Assembly (NCBI RefSeq): GCF_007988965.1
Contig: NZ_BJVD01000005.1
Location: 1-64,000, forward strand
Direction of reading: 5' to 3'
Length of the DNA stretch: 64,000 bases
Source of the DNA: Rummeliibacillus stabekisii
Lineage (GTDB): Bacteria > Bacillota > Bacilli > Bacillales_A > Planococcaceae
In this document: piece after piece, positions 43,587-53,162 of the stretch
Numbering within the stretch: position 1 is the stretch's first letter
How the letters are laid out: every line of letters starts with the position of its first letter
Position numbers and translations under genes: made by a program
The notes under the pieces: model-generated
What the model was told of the DNA's origin: nothing
Seen by the model: only the letters and a program-made list of their open reading frames with translations
The model's database searches: none

Positions 43587-44567
43587 ATGGTTTATCAAGA
43601 TAGTGATTACTATACAAAAGAAGAGGTTGCGAAGTTACTGAATATCGCAGAATCTACAGTCTATAGATATGCTGAACAAGGAAAAATTCAAGCTGAACCA
43701 AATCCTTACAGAATGAAGAAATCGACGAGATATACAAAAGAATCTGTGGAACAATTCCTGCAATCAAAAAAAGCTGACGGAATAACCGTAGATGACTTAG
43801 CAAAAAAGTTAAAAATATCAAAAGCGAGAATTTATCAGTTGCTTCAACAAAACGATGATTTAGACGTTATAAAAATCCCTTATGGGGTTAATAATTATAA
43901 ATATTTAATCCCTGAATCAACTCAAAAAGCGATAAGTAAGCAATTGAGAAAGAAAAAGAGCAAAGGTGCAAAGAAAGATTTTTACAATTCTCAATACAAC
44001 ATTGCGTTATTCCAACTCTTTAAAAATGATTACGGAAAATTCTATCGTATCTTTAAAAATGAAAGTAATGAATGGGGCTTATATTTGAATGGCTCTAATA
44101 ACTTTGTAGATTTTAAAACATCATTGGAAGCGTTAAAGATTGAGCCATCATATACCCTTAATAATAGAAGCAGCCTCAAAAGTAATGGTTACGGCCATTT
44201 TGAGATACCTAAAAATGAGTCCGGTTTTTCGTTCATTGATTATTTCTACCAGCATATAGGTATTAATAATATGTTTGTAAACGAAAAAAACGAAACGATT
44301 GAATTATTTCTAAAAGAAATTAATATCCCAATTGATAAATGTCCATTACCTAATGATGTATCTTTAGATATTATTACTAGTATTGAGGGAGATATCTATA
44401 TAGATGAGAATAATCTTCATATTTTAAAAGGTCATAAATCCATTACGTTGTCGCTAAGTCTTCCAACAATTAAGCTGCTCCAATCATTTGTAGAGAGCCA
44501 CGATTTAACTGCGAGCGAGGTAACAGAAAACGCAATTCTCGAATATATAAAAAAACAACAAGAGTAG
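43587..44567 (+). CDS. DNA-binding protein with two HTH motifs
   Basis: ATG at 43587 follows AATAGCGAGGG. The 326-residue product starts with an excisionase/MerR-type winged HTH (YYTKEEVAKLLNIAESTVYR, then a wing and RYTKESVEQFL). A second HTH follows at about residues 68-110 (ITVDDLAKKLKISKARIYQL). The remaining ~200 residues are a lysine-rich linker and a mixed effector or oligomerisation domain. Such proteins control plasmid partition, excision or transcription; which applies here is unclear. The region downstream (44568-45002) holds a decayed frame. Confidence 0.75.
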   Translation: MVYQDSDYYTKEEVAKLLNIAESTVYRYAEQGKIQAEPNPYRMKKSTRYTKESVEQFLQSKKADGITVDDLAKKLKISKARIYQLLQQNDDLDVIKIPYGVNNYKYLIPESTQKAISKQLRKKKSKGAKKDFYNSQYNIALFQLFKNDYGKFYRIFKNESNEWGLYLNGSNNFVDFKTSLEALKIEPSYTLNNRSSLKSNGYGHFEIPKNESGFSFIDYFYQHIGINNMFVNEKNETIELFLKEINIPIDKCPLPNDVSLDIITSIEGDIYIDENNLHILKGHKSITLSLSLPTIKLLQSFVESHDLTASEVTENAILEYIKKQQE

Positions 44568-44741
44568 AAAGAGAACGATCCTGCTTATCCCAGATGCACT
44601 GAATCAACAAATGGATAATGAAATCATAGGTATGGCATCCCACATGAACTCAAATACATGAAGACTCAAGCAAACTAACCGTATTACCTCACGGCAGCAT
44701 AATGCCCTCTTAAATACATTAGTAAACAGCTATCTAGTTTA

Positions 44742-44852
44742 ATGCTATCACCAGCACAGCGCCACAGACTGATTACTAGCATACAAAGCAATCTTTCATT
44801 AATCAATTTGAACTCGTTGACATACTGGATGACCTACAATGAAAACAGTTGA
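44742..44852 (+). pseudogene. Decayed coding segment of less AT-rich DNA
   Basis: Around 44580-44852 the DNA is visibly less AT-rich than its surroundings and shows short protein-like frames in different phases (RLKQTNRITSRQHNALLNTL near 44680; MLSPAQRHRLITSIQ from ATG 44742). They look like one gene broken by frameshifts and stops. Its family is not recognised. Confidence 0.4.
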
Positions 44853-44856
44853 AAAA

Positions 44857-44890
44857 CCCTCTAACCGTTATGGCTAGGGGGAATTTTTTT
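44857..44890 (+). terminator. Intrinsic terminator
   Basis: CCCTCTAACC pairs with GGCTAGGGGG (one mismatch, one G-T pair), followed by a seven-T run. Confidence 0.75.
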
Positions 44891-44961
44891 GACAAAAGTA
44901 TTTAAAAGAAGAATCAAAAGTTATTAGGAGCGAAAATAAAAAGTTTTTTCTTTAATTGATA

Positions 44962-44970
44962 TGCTATAAT
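44962..44970 (+). promoter_or_regulatory. Extended -10 promoter of the lipoprotein gene
   Basis: TGCTATAAT with no good -35 box lies 32 nt before the ATG at 45003 (ribosome site TAGGAG). This is the usual form of a sigma-A extended -10 promoter. Confidence 0.55.
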
Positions 44971-45002
44971 ATTTATTAAATGTAAAAAATAGGAGTACTA
45001 CT

Positions 45003-45470
45003 ATGAAAAAATATATATTATTTTCGGGTTTATTATCCTTACTATTACTAACTGCATGTGGCAATAATGAAGAAAAAGCTGAACCAGTGCCATTACCAGC
45101 TCAAACAGAGTCTGAAGAATCAGCACCAGCTGAAGAAGTAGTAAATGAATCAAATGATGTTGATTTCAAAGAAATGATTAGCGACAATATGCGTGAAAGC
45201 GATAAATTAACTAAATTTAGTAATAAAGGGAATGAAATTAAAGCCACGATTAACTTAGCTGAAAGTCAATTTTTAAGCAAAAAAGATTTGGCTGAATCTG
45301 CATATTCCGCTATTGGAGAAATCTTGTTGGGAGTAGAAGATTGGCGAGTATTGACAATTAACTTTGAAGATGTGGGCGAAGTATCTTTTAATAGGGATGA
45401 AGCAGAAAAAAACGAAAATGGCTCATTTTTCCCCACTGCAGAAATTGCAAAAAGGTTAGGAAATATATAA
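45003..45470 (+). CDS. Lipoprotein, 155 aa
   Basis: The N-terminus is a lipoprotein signal peptide with lipobox LLTAC (Cys19), so the mature protein should be lipid-anchored outside the membrane. A Glu/Pro/Ser-rich linker (~25 residues) leads to a small domain (DVDFKEMISDNMRESDKLTK, ATINLAESQ, WRVLTINFEDVGEVSF) with mixed helix and strand. Its ligand is unknown. It has its own promoter and stands alone. Confidence 0.8.
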   Translation: MKKYILFSGLLSLLLLTACGNNEEKAEPVPLPAQTESEESAPAEEVVNESNDVDFKEMISDNMRESDKLTKFSNKGNEIKATINLAESQFLSKKDLAESAYSAIGEILLGVEDWRVLTINFEDVGEVSFNRDEAEKNENGSFFPTAEIAKRLGNI

Positions 45471-45807
45471 AGTAGCTTATATGACTGCCTTTTTTTGTTG
45501 GATAGAAAAAAACGGTTTAAATAAATGGTCTTTACAGGCGTTTAAAAATTTACTTAATGGTATTTATCCTATATGATTCAAAATCTCCTACAAGCTAAAT
45601 AAACACTTTATATAACCTTAATATTATTTATTTCAAAAAAAGGATTAATCTACAACAAAATTAGACAGTTTCAGTTTTAAATCTACGGGCTTTTTATTAA
45701 CATTAAGTTTTAGGTTAGAGATAAGTAGCTTGCTAATGTATAGTGGAAAATTAAGTGGAAAAACCTTGCATTAAACGCGGTGGTATTAACTTTAAAGCAT
45801 TTAATAA

Positions 45808-46005
45808 CTAATTATTATATCTTCTAGAAACCATCGCCTAGATTTTATTTCGTCTGCTATAAAAGTATTTAAATCACTTAATTTATTTGTTATAGTAAAT
45901 GGTATAGAAACGCCACTTCAGAAAGATCTTAGTATTAATTATGATGTGGTCCAGGGTTTCTTAGAATGCCCGCCTATTGACCCCAAGATATCCCTATTTA
46001 TTTAG
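45808..46005 (+). pseudogene. Start-less open frame, likely gene remnant
   Basis: A 65-residue frame without a start codon or ribosome site ends at TAG 46003-46005. Its sequence looks protein-like (RLDFISSAIKVFKSLNLFVI, then ECPPIDPKISLFI). The rest of the 716-nt gap (45471-46186) holds the hairpin at 46036 and the leader of the gene at 46187. Confidence 0.35.
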
Positions 46006-46035
46006 ATACTAAAAACTAACTATATACTAATGTAG

Positions 46036-46088
46036 GAAAACCCTACTGATTACGATAGCTTTTTTGCTATGTACTCAGTAGGGTTTTT
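46036..46088 (+). terminator. Long hairpin terminator in a gene leader
   Basis: GAAAAACCCTACTGA pairs with TCAGTAGGGTTTTTC, with inner TACGATAGC/GCTATGTA. It is followed by TTTTT and lies about 100 nt before the ATG at 46187, so it may be an attenuator for that gene. Confidence 0.7.
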
Positions 46089-46186
46089 CTTTTTGGAGAT
46101 TTTTCTCCTCATTATAAACCACTATCTCAATAGGAGGTGAAAGGTTCAAAAAAGGAAACTAAATAAAAAAGCAGGGAGCAGAGGAA

Positions 46187-47464
46187 ATGAACAAAAAAAG
46201 TATCGTAAAAGCAGCAGCACTTTCTACAGCTATTATTATTGGGACTACATCAGTAGCAGCTACAATGACGGTTAATTCAGCTACAGCTGATGCAGCCACA
46301 ACATATATAGTGAAGAGCGGAAAGTTAATAGTTAAGAGTACTGGAAAGGCAGCAAGTGGTTATGTCACTTATAAAAGTGTACTTTATAACAATGGAGCAA
46401 AGTTTACAGGCTTATATAAGGATAAATACTATAAGAGCGGTGCTTTAGCCACAGGGACTTATAAAAGCAAATATTATTCAAAAGGAACGCTATTCACCGG
46501 CATTAAAAGTAGTAAGTATTATAAAAGCGGTGTATTAGCTACTGCTACTTATAAAAATAAATTTTATAAAGAAGGCGTGCTATTTACTGGTGTATATCAA
46601 GATAAATACTACAGTAAGGGCGTTCTAACTACAGGTATATATAAGAGCAAGTATTACAAAAATGGGGTACTAGCTACTGGTACTTATAAAGGGAAGTACT
46701 ATAAAAATGGGGAAGCCTATACCGGCTACCATGTGAGTAGCGGTAAGTTGTATAAAGGAGCTAGCCTAGCTAAAGGGACTGTACAATATGAGGATCTCTA
46801 TTATATTAATGGCGTATTAGCTGAACTTGTATCTTTTGATGCTGATGATGCGTATAACGGTAAAGTAACCTTAAAAGATAGTAAAGGAAAAGTTGTTAAT
46901 CCATTTGAAGATGGTTATTATCTTTTAATTTCAGGTACTTACAAACTTACTGTAAAAGCAAATGGTTACGCAACCTATACTAAGACCATTAAAATCAACG
47001 CTGCAAATCAAGAAGAATCTATCTCATATAGTATGGATGAAAGTAACGAATCTCTTGATGAAGATGATGAATCTGTAGATGATGATAGCTCTTATGAAGA
47101 AGATGATGACAGTTCTTACGAAGAAGACGATGATAGCTATGATGATGAGGATGACGATAGCTATGATGATGAAGACGATGAGTCTATAGATGAAGATGAT
47201 AGTGCTTCTGACGATGACTCCATCTCTGATGATGCTGATTCAATTACTTATGTTGAGTTTGAAGCAGATGATGCTTATCGAGAGAAAATTGTCATAAAGT
47301 CTAAAAATGGTAGCATAGTAACGCCAAAATCTTCAGGTAAGTATCAATTATCTCCTGGCACTTACTCTTATACAATTACTGCTCCAGGTTATAAAACTGT
47401 TTCTGGAAAATTCACAGTGAGCGGTGGGGAAGAAACTATTCTTTTCACAATGATGAATGACTAA
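46187..47464 (+). CDS. Secreted cell-wall-type repeat protein with acidic linker
   Basis: This 425-residue exported protein starts at an ATG after GGGAGCAGAGGAA. The signal peptide ends near ADA-A. Residues ~55-200 contain about seven repeats of 20-25 residues (YKSKYYKSGVLATGTYK type), resembling wall- or choline-binding-type repeats. A PEGA-like beta domain follows, then an Asp/Glu/Ser/Tyr-rich acidic linker (~280-345), and a second PEGA-like domain (YQLSPGTYSYTITAPGYKTV). PEGA domains are extracellular. There is no LPXTG anchor. A terminator with a long stem follows at 47510. Confidence 0.8.
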   Translation: MNKKSIVKAAALSTAIIIGTTSVAATMTVNSATADAATTYIVKSGKLIVKSTGKAASGYVTYKSVLYNNGAKFTGLYKDKYYKSGALATGTYKSKYYSKGTLFTGIKSSKYYKSGVLATATYKNKFYKEGVLFTGVYQDKYYSKGVLTTGIYKSKYYKNGVLATGTYKGKYYKNGEAYTGYHVSSGKLYKGASLAKGTVQYEDLYYINGVLAELVSFDADDAYNGKVTLKDSKGKVVNPFEDGYYLLISGTYKLTVKANGYATYTKTIKINAANQEESISYSMDESNESLDEDDESVDDDSSYEEDDDSSYEEDDDSYDDEDDDSYDDEDDESIDEDDSASDDDSISDDADSITYVEFEADDAYREKIVIKSKNGSIVTPKSSGKYQLSPGTYSYTITAPGYKTVSGKFTVSGGEETILFTMMND

Positions 47465-47509
47465 ATGAAAGAATAGCAAAGAACATTATTGGTGCATTTT
47501 CTTAAATAT

Positions 47510-47547
47510 AAGCATATCAAAAGGCCCTAGACCTTTGATATGCTTTC
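47510..47547 (+). terminator. Intrinsic terminator
   Basis: AAGCATATCAAAAGG pairs with CCTTTGATATGCTT around CCCTAGA; the tail is only weakly T-rich. It also reads as a hairpin on the other strand. Confidence 0.7.
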
Positions 47548-47681
47548 CTAATCAAATGTTTTATAGATGAAAATTTAGAAATCTATAATACAAAATAAAT
47601 ATATCCATAGTGAAAAATCACACTTCAAATATAAATATTGTTAGTATATAGTTATTTAAAAATAAGAAAGAGTGAAAAACT

Positions 47682-48182
47682 ATGGTACAGTATTTCTTTG
47701 ATCAAAACAATAATTTTCAATGGGCAAGTATAGCTGCAATAATCTCTTTTTTAGCACTTTGTTCTACTTCAATTTCTATATACCTGACAAACGTACAGGG
47801 TAAAAAAAATAGAAAATCCAATACGTTAATAAATTTACGAATTGAAGAATTTAAAGAGTTAAAAATGGAATCTAATGATTTAGTATCCATCATAAATAAT
47901 TATATAAACGATAGAAACTTTAGAAATGTTATTGGCGTTAAGTCAATCTCACCCGAGGATCCGATAAAAAAAGAATTGTCTTTACACTTTAATAAGATAG
48001 AAGGTAAGTTATATAGGAAAGACTTGTATCAAGGGGATTTTTCAATAGCTATAAGTACTTGTCTAATAAAACTGCTTCATTTAACTAATACACAGGAATT
48101 AACCGATATAATGGTAATCTTTATGCAAGCGCAAAAGGAATACTTCCAAAGGGAATACAACGATATTGATAATAAATTATAA
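47682..48182 (+). CDS. Single-helix membrane protein, 166 aa
   Basis: ATG follows AAGAAAGAGTG. One N-terminal membrane helix (ASIAAIISFLALCSTSISIYL) is followed by a basic stop-transfer region and a ~130-residue helical cytoplasmic domain (SNTLINLRIEEFKELKMESN, LTNTQELTDIMVIFMQ). The family is not recognised. The DUF2075 gene at 48491 lies downstream, but with a ~300-nt gap. Confidence 0.65.
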   Translation: MVQYFFDQNNNFQWASIAAIISFLALCSTSISIYLTNVQGKKNRKSNTLINLRIEEFKELKMESNDLVSIINNYINDRNFRNVIGVKSISPEDPIKKELSLHFNKIEGKLYRKDLYQGDFSIAISTCLIKLLHLTNTQELTDIMVIFMQAQKEYFQREYNDIDNKL

Positions 48183-48490
48183 ATTTTATTTTTAAGTTTC
48201 TTTACTAATAAAATTCATATATAAGTAAAAAAACCTGACTCTGAAAAACTTCTACCCTGTCGTCAATGATGAGAGGGGTTTTTTAATTCCTAAAAATATA
48301 CCTTCTGACAAATGAACAATACATGGATTAATTAAGGTATACATATTGAATAATTGGAGTAAAAATTACCTATAGGCATAATAGATATAATAGTTATATT
48401 ATACTTAAAATGTTACAATAAATATAATGATACATTACATAACATTTTTTCAAACCTATTAAAAGTGTGTAATATGAGGGGGATTAAGTA
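48183..48490. other. Gap holding a weak terminator and promoter region
   Basis: At about 48231-48286 an imperfect AACCTGACTCT / GAGAGGGGTT hairpin runs into six T. The AT-rich ~180 nt after it are probably the promoter region of 48491. No gene. Confidence 0.4.
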
Positions 48491-50248
48491 GTGGTTAAGT
48501 ATAAATGCATTGAATTGAGAGTAAACAATGGAAGATTGGAAGATTTTGATAAGTTACGTGACATTGAGCAAAAAAAGCTACGAAATGGTGATGTTGTTTA
48601 TATTTACAGAGGAACAAAATCAAAAAAACTTTATATAGGTCAATCAACACAGTTCTTTGATAGACATAGACAACATTATAGTGGAAACGAAGAAAAGTTT
48701 AATGTTGCTGACTTTGACCAAGTAATGATTCTCTTCTCAACCTATTTCCACGGAAGTGCTATAAAGGATGTTGAAAACCAGTTGATATCCTATTTTAAAG
48801 CAGACAATCCAAAGTCAAAAAAACAGCAAATTCAATTCGATAATGATGAGATTATTAATGGGACTAATGGTGATAGTATCAATGTCTATACAGAACGAGA
48901 AAAGGTCTCTTTTGAAGTTCTTTTGCCTTTTTGGGAGAATGAATTATATCCAAAGGGTTGGGTTAGAACACCCACACTAAAAGAGTTGAGAAATAAAGCT
49001 TTAGTTAAATATAGCCCAATCAAAGTATTGACACCACAACAAATGGACATTCTAGAAGAGATTAAAACAAACGATAATAAAAGCTTTGTAATTAACGGTG
49101 ATGCAGGAACAGGTAAAACTGTGTTACTAACACATTTAGTTGCGAAGTTTATGATAGACAAACCTAAACATAGAATAGCAGTCGTATTACAACCTAACTG
49201 GATTAAGACGGCAAAAGAAATATTTAGCGTGTATGGAATGTACAACAGTAATTTAACAATTGCTAGCTCTACACAATTGATTAACGCTGGGGAAAATTTT
49301 GATACTATTATTGTAGATGAATCTCATAAGCTTTCTAGAAAGTTCTCCAAGCAAATGGCATCTTTTAATAAAGTGTATAAAGGAAAATTTGCTAATGATG
49401 AGAATCATTTGGATGCATTAAAACAATTAGGTAAACAAGTTGTATTAATGTATGATGTACTACAAGCTATTCGACCTGCTAATATAACCCGTTTGCAATT
49501 TAATAGGGCAACTAAAGACTTTGAAAAAAGATATTTAAAAACACAGTTTAGGATTAAGACCCCCCTAGGAAAAAGCTATACATCAGAAGACTTTGTAAAT
49601 GGTATAAAATATCTTTTGTATAAGGATACAGGTTTATTAGAAGAAACAAGTTTTAATCCTGATTTTGATAGATCTATTTTCCAAGACCCTGATATTGATG
49701 CATATTTTGGTTTTTTCGAGGAAGAACCTTTAAAAAGTCTATTTGATTGGATTGAAGAAGACAGGAATTTTCACTCTGAAAATATAAATCGTGTATTGGG
49801 AGGATTAGTTGAACCTTGGAAGCAAGCAGATGGCAAAAATCCAACTATCATGCACTGGTATGAAGGTGATATTGAAAAAAGTTGGAATTCTACACAAGAG
49901 AATTGGATTAATTCAGATGGTGCTGAAGAGCAGGTAGGTTCTGTATTTGCTGTTCAAGGTATCGATTTAAATAAAGTTGGTGTTTTAATCGGAAATGATT
50001 TACAAGTTGATGATAATGGATGTTTATTTGGAAATCCAGCTAATTTTCATAATGTAAATGGGAAATTTTCTAAGGATGATGAAAATCCAGAAAATGCACG
50101 CGAGTTTACCTTATTTGTTTTGAATATTTACTACATCTTGATGACAAGAGGAATTGATGGTATACGGCTCGGATTTTGGAAAAACGAAGAATTCAAAAAA
50201 TATATGTTAGAAACATTGGAAATCAAACAAGCATCTAAGATTTTATAA
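48491..50248 (+). CDS. GIY-YIG nuclease fused to DUF2075 (Schlafen-like) helicase
   Basis: The start (GTG at 48491) follows GAGGGGGAT. Residues ~33-110 are a GIY-YIG-type nuclease domain: VVYIY (35-39), YIG (48-50), Arg58/His59 and a candidate catalytic Glu95 (KDVENQL). Residues ~180-560 are a DUF2075 P-loop ATPase/helicase: Walker A GDAGTGKT (204-211), Walker B TIIVDESH (273-280), and a late helicase-type motif (ILMTRGIDGI). DUF2075 belongs to superfamily 1-type helicases related to Schlafen group 3. This fusion is a typical architecture of stand-alone anti-phage or plasmid-interference genes; that role is inference. No immunity or partner gene is evident. Confidence 0.85.
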   Translation: MVKYKCIELRVNNGRLEDFDKLRDIEQKKLRNGDVVYIYRGTKSKKLYIGQSTQFFDRHRQHYSGNEEKFNVADFDQVMILFSTYFHGSAIKDVENQLISYFKADNPKSKKQQIQFDNDEIINGTNGDSINVYTEREKVSFEVLLPFWENELYPKGWVRTPTLKELRNKALVKYSPIKVLTPQQMDILEEIKTNDNKSFVINGDAGTGKTVLLTHLVAKFMIDKPKHRIAVVLQPNWIKTAKEIFSVYGMYNSNLTIASSTQLINAGENFDTIIVDESHKLSRKFSKQMASFNKVYKGKFANDENHLDALKQLGKQVVLMYDVLQAIRPANITRLQFNRATKDFEKRYLKTQFRIKTPLGKSYTSEDFVNGIKYLLYKDTGLLEETSFNPDFDRSIFQDPDIDAYFGFFEEEPLKSLFDWIEEDRNFHSENINRVLGGLVEPWKQADGKNPTIMHWYEGDIEKSWNSTQENWINSDGAEEQVGSVFAVQGIDLNKVGVLIGNDLQVDDNGCLFGNPANFHNVNGKFSKDDENPENAREFTLFVLNIYYILMTRGIDGIRLGFWKNEEFKKYMLETLEIKQASKIL

Positions 50249-51136
50249 GTCCTGTTTGTTTGAAGTTCTAACCTCTCAACCTTAAAGCCACACAGGGTTA
50301 TAAATAGGCTAACCTTAAAAACCTACTAGATAGTAGGTTTTTTAATTTGTTGTCTTCCATAGCTAATCAACTATCTATATTTTCCATATATCTTTGCAAG
50401 ATAAATCAACAAACCATTCATCTATGCTATATAGATGAATGGCTTCCTTGGATTACACTGGTCAAGAGTTTGGTGATCTCACTAAGTTCTAGTAGGCCTC
50501 AGATTAATGAGGATGATTGAATTCTCCTATAGTGTAAAATACCCCATCTCTATTAATCCATTGGTATTATTAATTAGATAAAAATTTGAAAATAGTATAA
50601 AAATAAACATAAATTAAAAGGTAAAGTAGTTGGCTGACAATTCTAGATGTTTAGATTGCAGAATAATCAAAAATTTATTGTTTTTTTCAGATGCAAAGAA
50701 TAAAACTAATGGATTTACCTAAGGAGATTGTATAAATATCAGGAAGAAAGAATATTCAAAAATACGTATATACCATGAAATAAAAACAACAAGAGGAATT
50801 TACCTAATTATCAATAAATAAGGCGAAATCTATAATTTTTTATTTTAAGAAACAAATATATGCGCCTTATGAAGATTCAATTTACAGTCGTCGGGCATTA
50901 TAACAGTTATTTTTTTGAAAAAATAGTCTTTATTTCTATTTTTGCTATTGATAATATAGTTAATAAAATAATAAGTAAAAAATAACCATCAAAACATTAA
51001 TAAGGTAATATATGATTCTTTTTATTTTTTGAATAAAAATACAAAAGAACATAATTAACTAATATTTTTCATAATTATGTAATTCATTAAAAGTTCAGTT
51101 ATTTGTTAACCAAAAATTTGATCGGAGGGATATTAG
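50249..51136. other. Gap before the biosynthetic cluster
   Basis: About 890 nt hold a terminator (AAAAACCTACTA/TAGTAGGTTTTTT, 50316-50345), a spaced 8-bp inverted repeat (ATAAGGCG at 50818, CGCCTTAT at 50863) and an open stretch without a start near 50738-50819 (core KKEYSKIRIYHEIK), probably a remnant. The last ~250 nt are strongly AT-rich and likely carry the cluster promoter, but no clear -35/-10 pair stands out. Confidence 0.5.
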
Positions 51137-51673
51137 ATGTTTCCTACCTTAGAAACAGATAGGTTAATTTTAAGAGAAATCACGTATGATGATGCACAAG
51201 AGATTTTTTCCTGTTTCTCCAACCATGATTTGTTACGTTATTATGGCCAAGAACCACTAGAGTCAATTGAACAAGCCAAGGGATTAGTAGATTTTTTTGC
51301 TAAAAGTTTTGAAGAGAAAAAAGGAATTCGATGGGGAATTGAAGTTAAGGGAGAGAAAAGATTAATCGGAAGTGTTGGATTTAATGCTTGGTCTCCTAAA
51401 CACAAACGTGCGGAATTAGGATATGAAGTTCATCCTGATTATTGGAGAAAAGGCTATATGTCTGAAGCGGTAGAAAAAATTCTTTCTTTCGGTTCTCAAG
51501 ACTTAGGTTTGACAAGGATTGGGGCAGTTGTGTTTATTGAGAACACTGCTTCAAACAATTTATTATCGAAGATGGGATTTGAACTAGAAGGAACTCTAAA
51601 AAATTACATGTATCAAAATGGTAAACCTTATGATACATTTGTTTATGGTTTTTTTCCAAAAAATAGTATTTGA
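51137..51673 (+). CDS. GNAT N-acetyltransferase (RimJ/RimL type)
   Basis: ATG follows ATCGGAGGGATA. The 178-residue product is a full-length GNAT domain of the Acetyltransf_3 type: N-terminal ETDRLILREITYDDA, the acetyl-CoA-binding loop region (AELGYEVHPDYWRKGYMSEA), and a late NNLLSKMGFELEGTLKN. These enzymes move acetyl groups from acetyl-CoA to amines, often protein N-termini or antibiotics. It is the first gene before the P450 and NRPS and on the same strand, so it could be a self-resistance or tailoring enzyme; it could equally be unrelated. Confidence 0.85.
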   Translation: MFPTLETDRLILREITYDDAQEIFSCFSNHDLLRYYGQEPLESIEQAKGLVDFFAKSFEEKKGIRWGIEVKGEKRLIGSVGFNAWSPKHKRAELGYEVHPDYWRKGYMSEAVEKILSFGSQDLGLTRIGAVVFIENTASNNLLSKMGFELEGTLKNYMYQNGKPYDTFVYGFFPKNSI

Positions 51674-51848
51674 AAATTTATGATTAAAGAGGAAAGGGCA
51701 GTTCAAAACATTGAGGGATGGAAGTACTTCAATTCAGGTATCAATAGTTCTGCCTCCCTTTAAAAACAAAAAGGTAGAGATTGTAAAAATTTCCCTCTTA
51801 ATCGACAAAAGTACTAAGTATAAAAAAATTAAAAAATGGAGTAATGAC

Positions 51849-53099
51849 ATGAAATTGACTTATCCAAAAGATTCATCTCATATTAAAATCGACGACTATA
51901 ATTTGGCAGACCCCAAACTTCATAGTGATGGAGATGTACATCTTATATTGCATGCAATGAGGGAAAGAGCACCAATTCATTGGACAGAAACAGAAAATGG
52001 ATTAGGGTTTTGGTCTGTTACCAAATATAGTGATGTTAAAAATGTTTTAAGTAACCATAAGGAATTTTCCTCAGAAAGAGGAACTCTTCTTACATTATTA
52101 GGAACTGATGATCCTGCAGGTGGAAAACAAGTTACTGTTACAGACCCACCACGCCATGCTCAGTTAAGACGCCCTATGCAAAAAGGATTTACACACCACT
52201 CTTTAGAAAAACATATAAATGTTATCAAAAACGAAGTGCGTCAATTATTAAAACCAGCATTAGAAGGAGAGATAATAGACTTTGCTCAAGCTATGTTTTC
52301 TCTATCTACTGCCGTAGCGGGGGCTATTCTTGGACTACCAACTAGCGACTGGCCATTAATTACACAGTTAACCGCTATGTCAATCGCACCTGATGATTTG
52401 AAATATCAATTACCAGAAGGTCCTCAAGCAACGTTACAACATGCCCACCGAGAAATCTTCAGTTACTTTGAAGATCTCATTATGGAAAAAGAAAATTGGG
52501 AAGATGATGAGGTATTAGGCATATTATTGCACCAGACTATAGATGACGAGCCACTTGATTTTGGAGGAATTCTAGCAAACTGTTACTCCCTTTTATTAGG
52601 AGCGACGGTCACTACCCCTCATGTTCCAAGCGCAACTCTTTACACATTAATGGAGCGTGGTGGATATAAAGAATGGGCTAAACAGCCAGAATTCTTGAAA
52701 TCTGGTATAGAAGAAGGCTTAAGATGGTCTTCACCTGCTAGTCACATTATGCGATATGCATTAAAAGATACAGAAATCAGAGGACAAAAAATTAAAAAAG
52801 GTGATGCTGTAGTATCATGGATTTCCTCTGCTAATCGAGATGAAGAAGTATTTGAAGATCCGTATACATTTAATTTTAGAAGAAAGAAAAATCCTCACAT
52901 TTCTTTTGGGAGTGGGATTCACTATTGTATGGGACATTTAGCTGCCAGACAAACATTAGGTATTCTTTTTACTGAATTATTCGAAAAATTTGAGGATTTC
53001 GAATTATGCGGAGACATTGAACACCTTAGTTCAAATTTTATAGGTGGTATAAAACATTTTCCTATCAGAGGAAAGATAAAGAACACAGTTGGAATTTGA
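51849..53099 (+). CDS. Cytochrome P450
   Basis: I chose ATG at 51849 after ATGGAGTAAT; the longer frame adds a Lys-rich stretch lacking P450 features. The 416-residue enzyme has all hallmarks: helix-C region (TDPPRHAQLRRPMQKGFT), I-helix (LLLGATVTTPHVPS), the ExxR pair (EEGLRW) and the haem loop FGSGIHYCMGHLAAR with the axial Cys near residue 358. It is a soluble bacterial class enzyme that uses oxygen to hydroxylate or couple a substrate. Its place directly before the thioesterase and NRPS makes it a probable tailoring enzyme, for example beta-hydroxylation of a carrier-bound amino acid (inference). No ferredoxin gene is visible. Confidence 0.95.
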   Translation: MKLTYPKDSSHIKIDDYNLADPKLHSDGDVHLILHAMRERAPIHWTETENGLGFWSVTKYSDVKNVLSNHKEFSSERGTLLTLLGTDDPAGGKQVTVTDPPRHAQLRRPMQKGFTHHSLEKHINVIKNEVRQLLKPALEGEIIDFAQAMFSLSTAVAGAILGLPTSDWPLITQLTAMSIAPDDLKYQLPEGPQATLQHAHREIFSYFEDLIMEKENWEDDEVLGILLHQTIDDEPLDFGGILANCYSLLLGATVTTPHVPSATLYTLMERGGYKEWAKQPEFLKSGIEEGLRWSSPASHIMRYALKDTEIRGQKIKKGDAVVSWISSANRDEEVFEDPYTFNFRRKKNPHISFGSGIHYCMGHLAARQTLGILFTELFEKFEDFELCGDIEHLSSNFIGGIKHFPIRGKIKNTVGI

Positions 53100-53162
53100 T
53101 AGAAATTAAGGAGTAGTAGTTGTTCGATACATGCTAAAAAAGAAGAAATGGAGAGAAAACAA

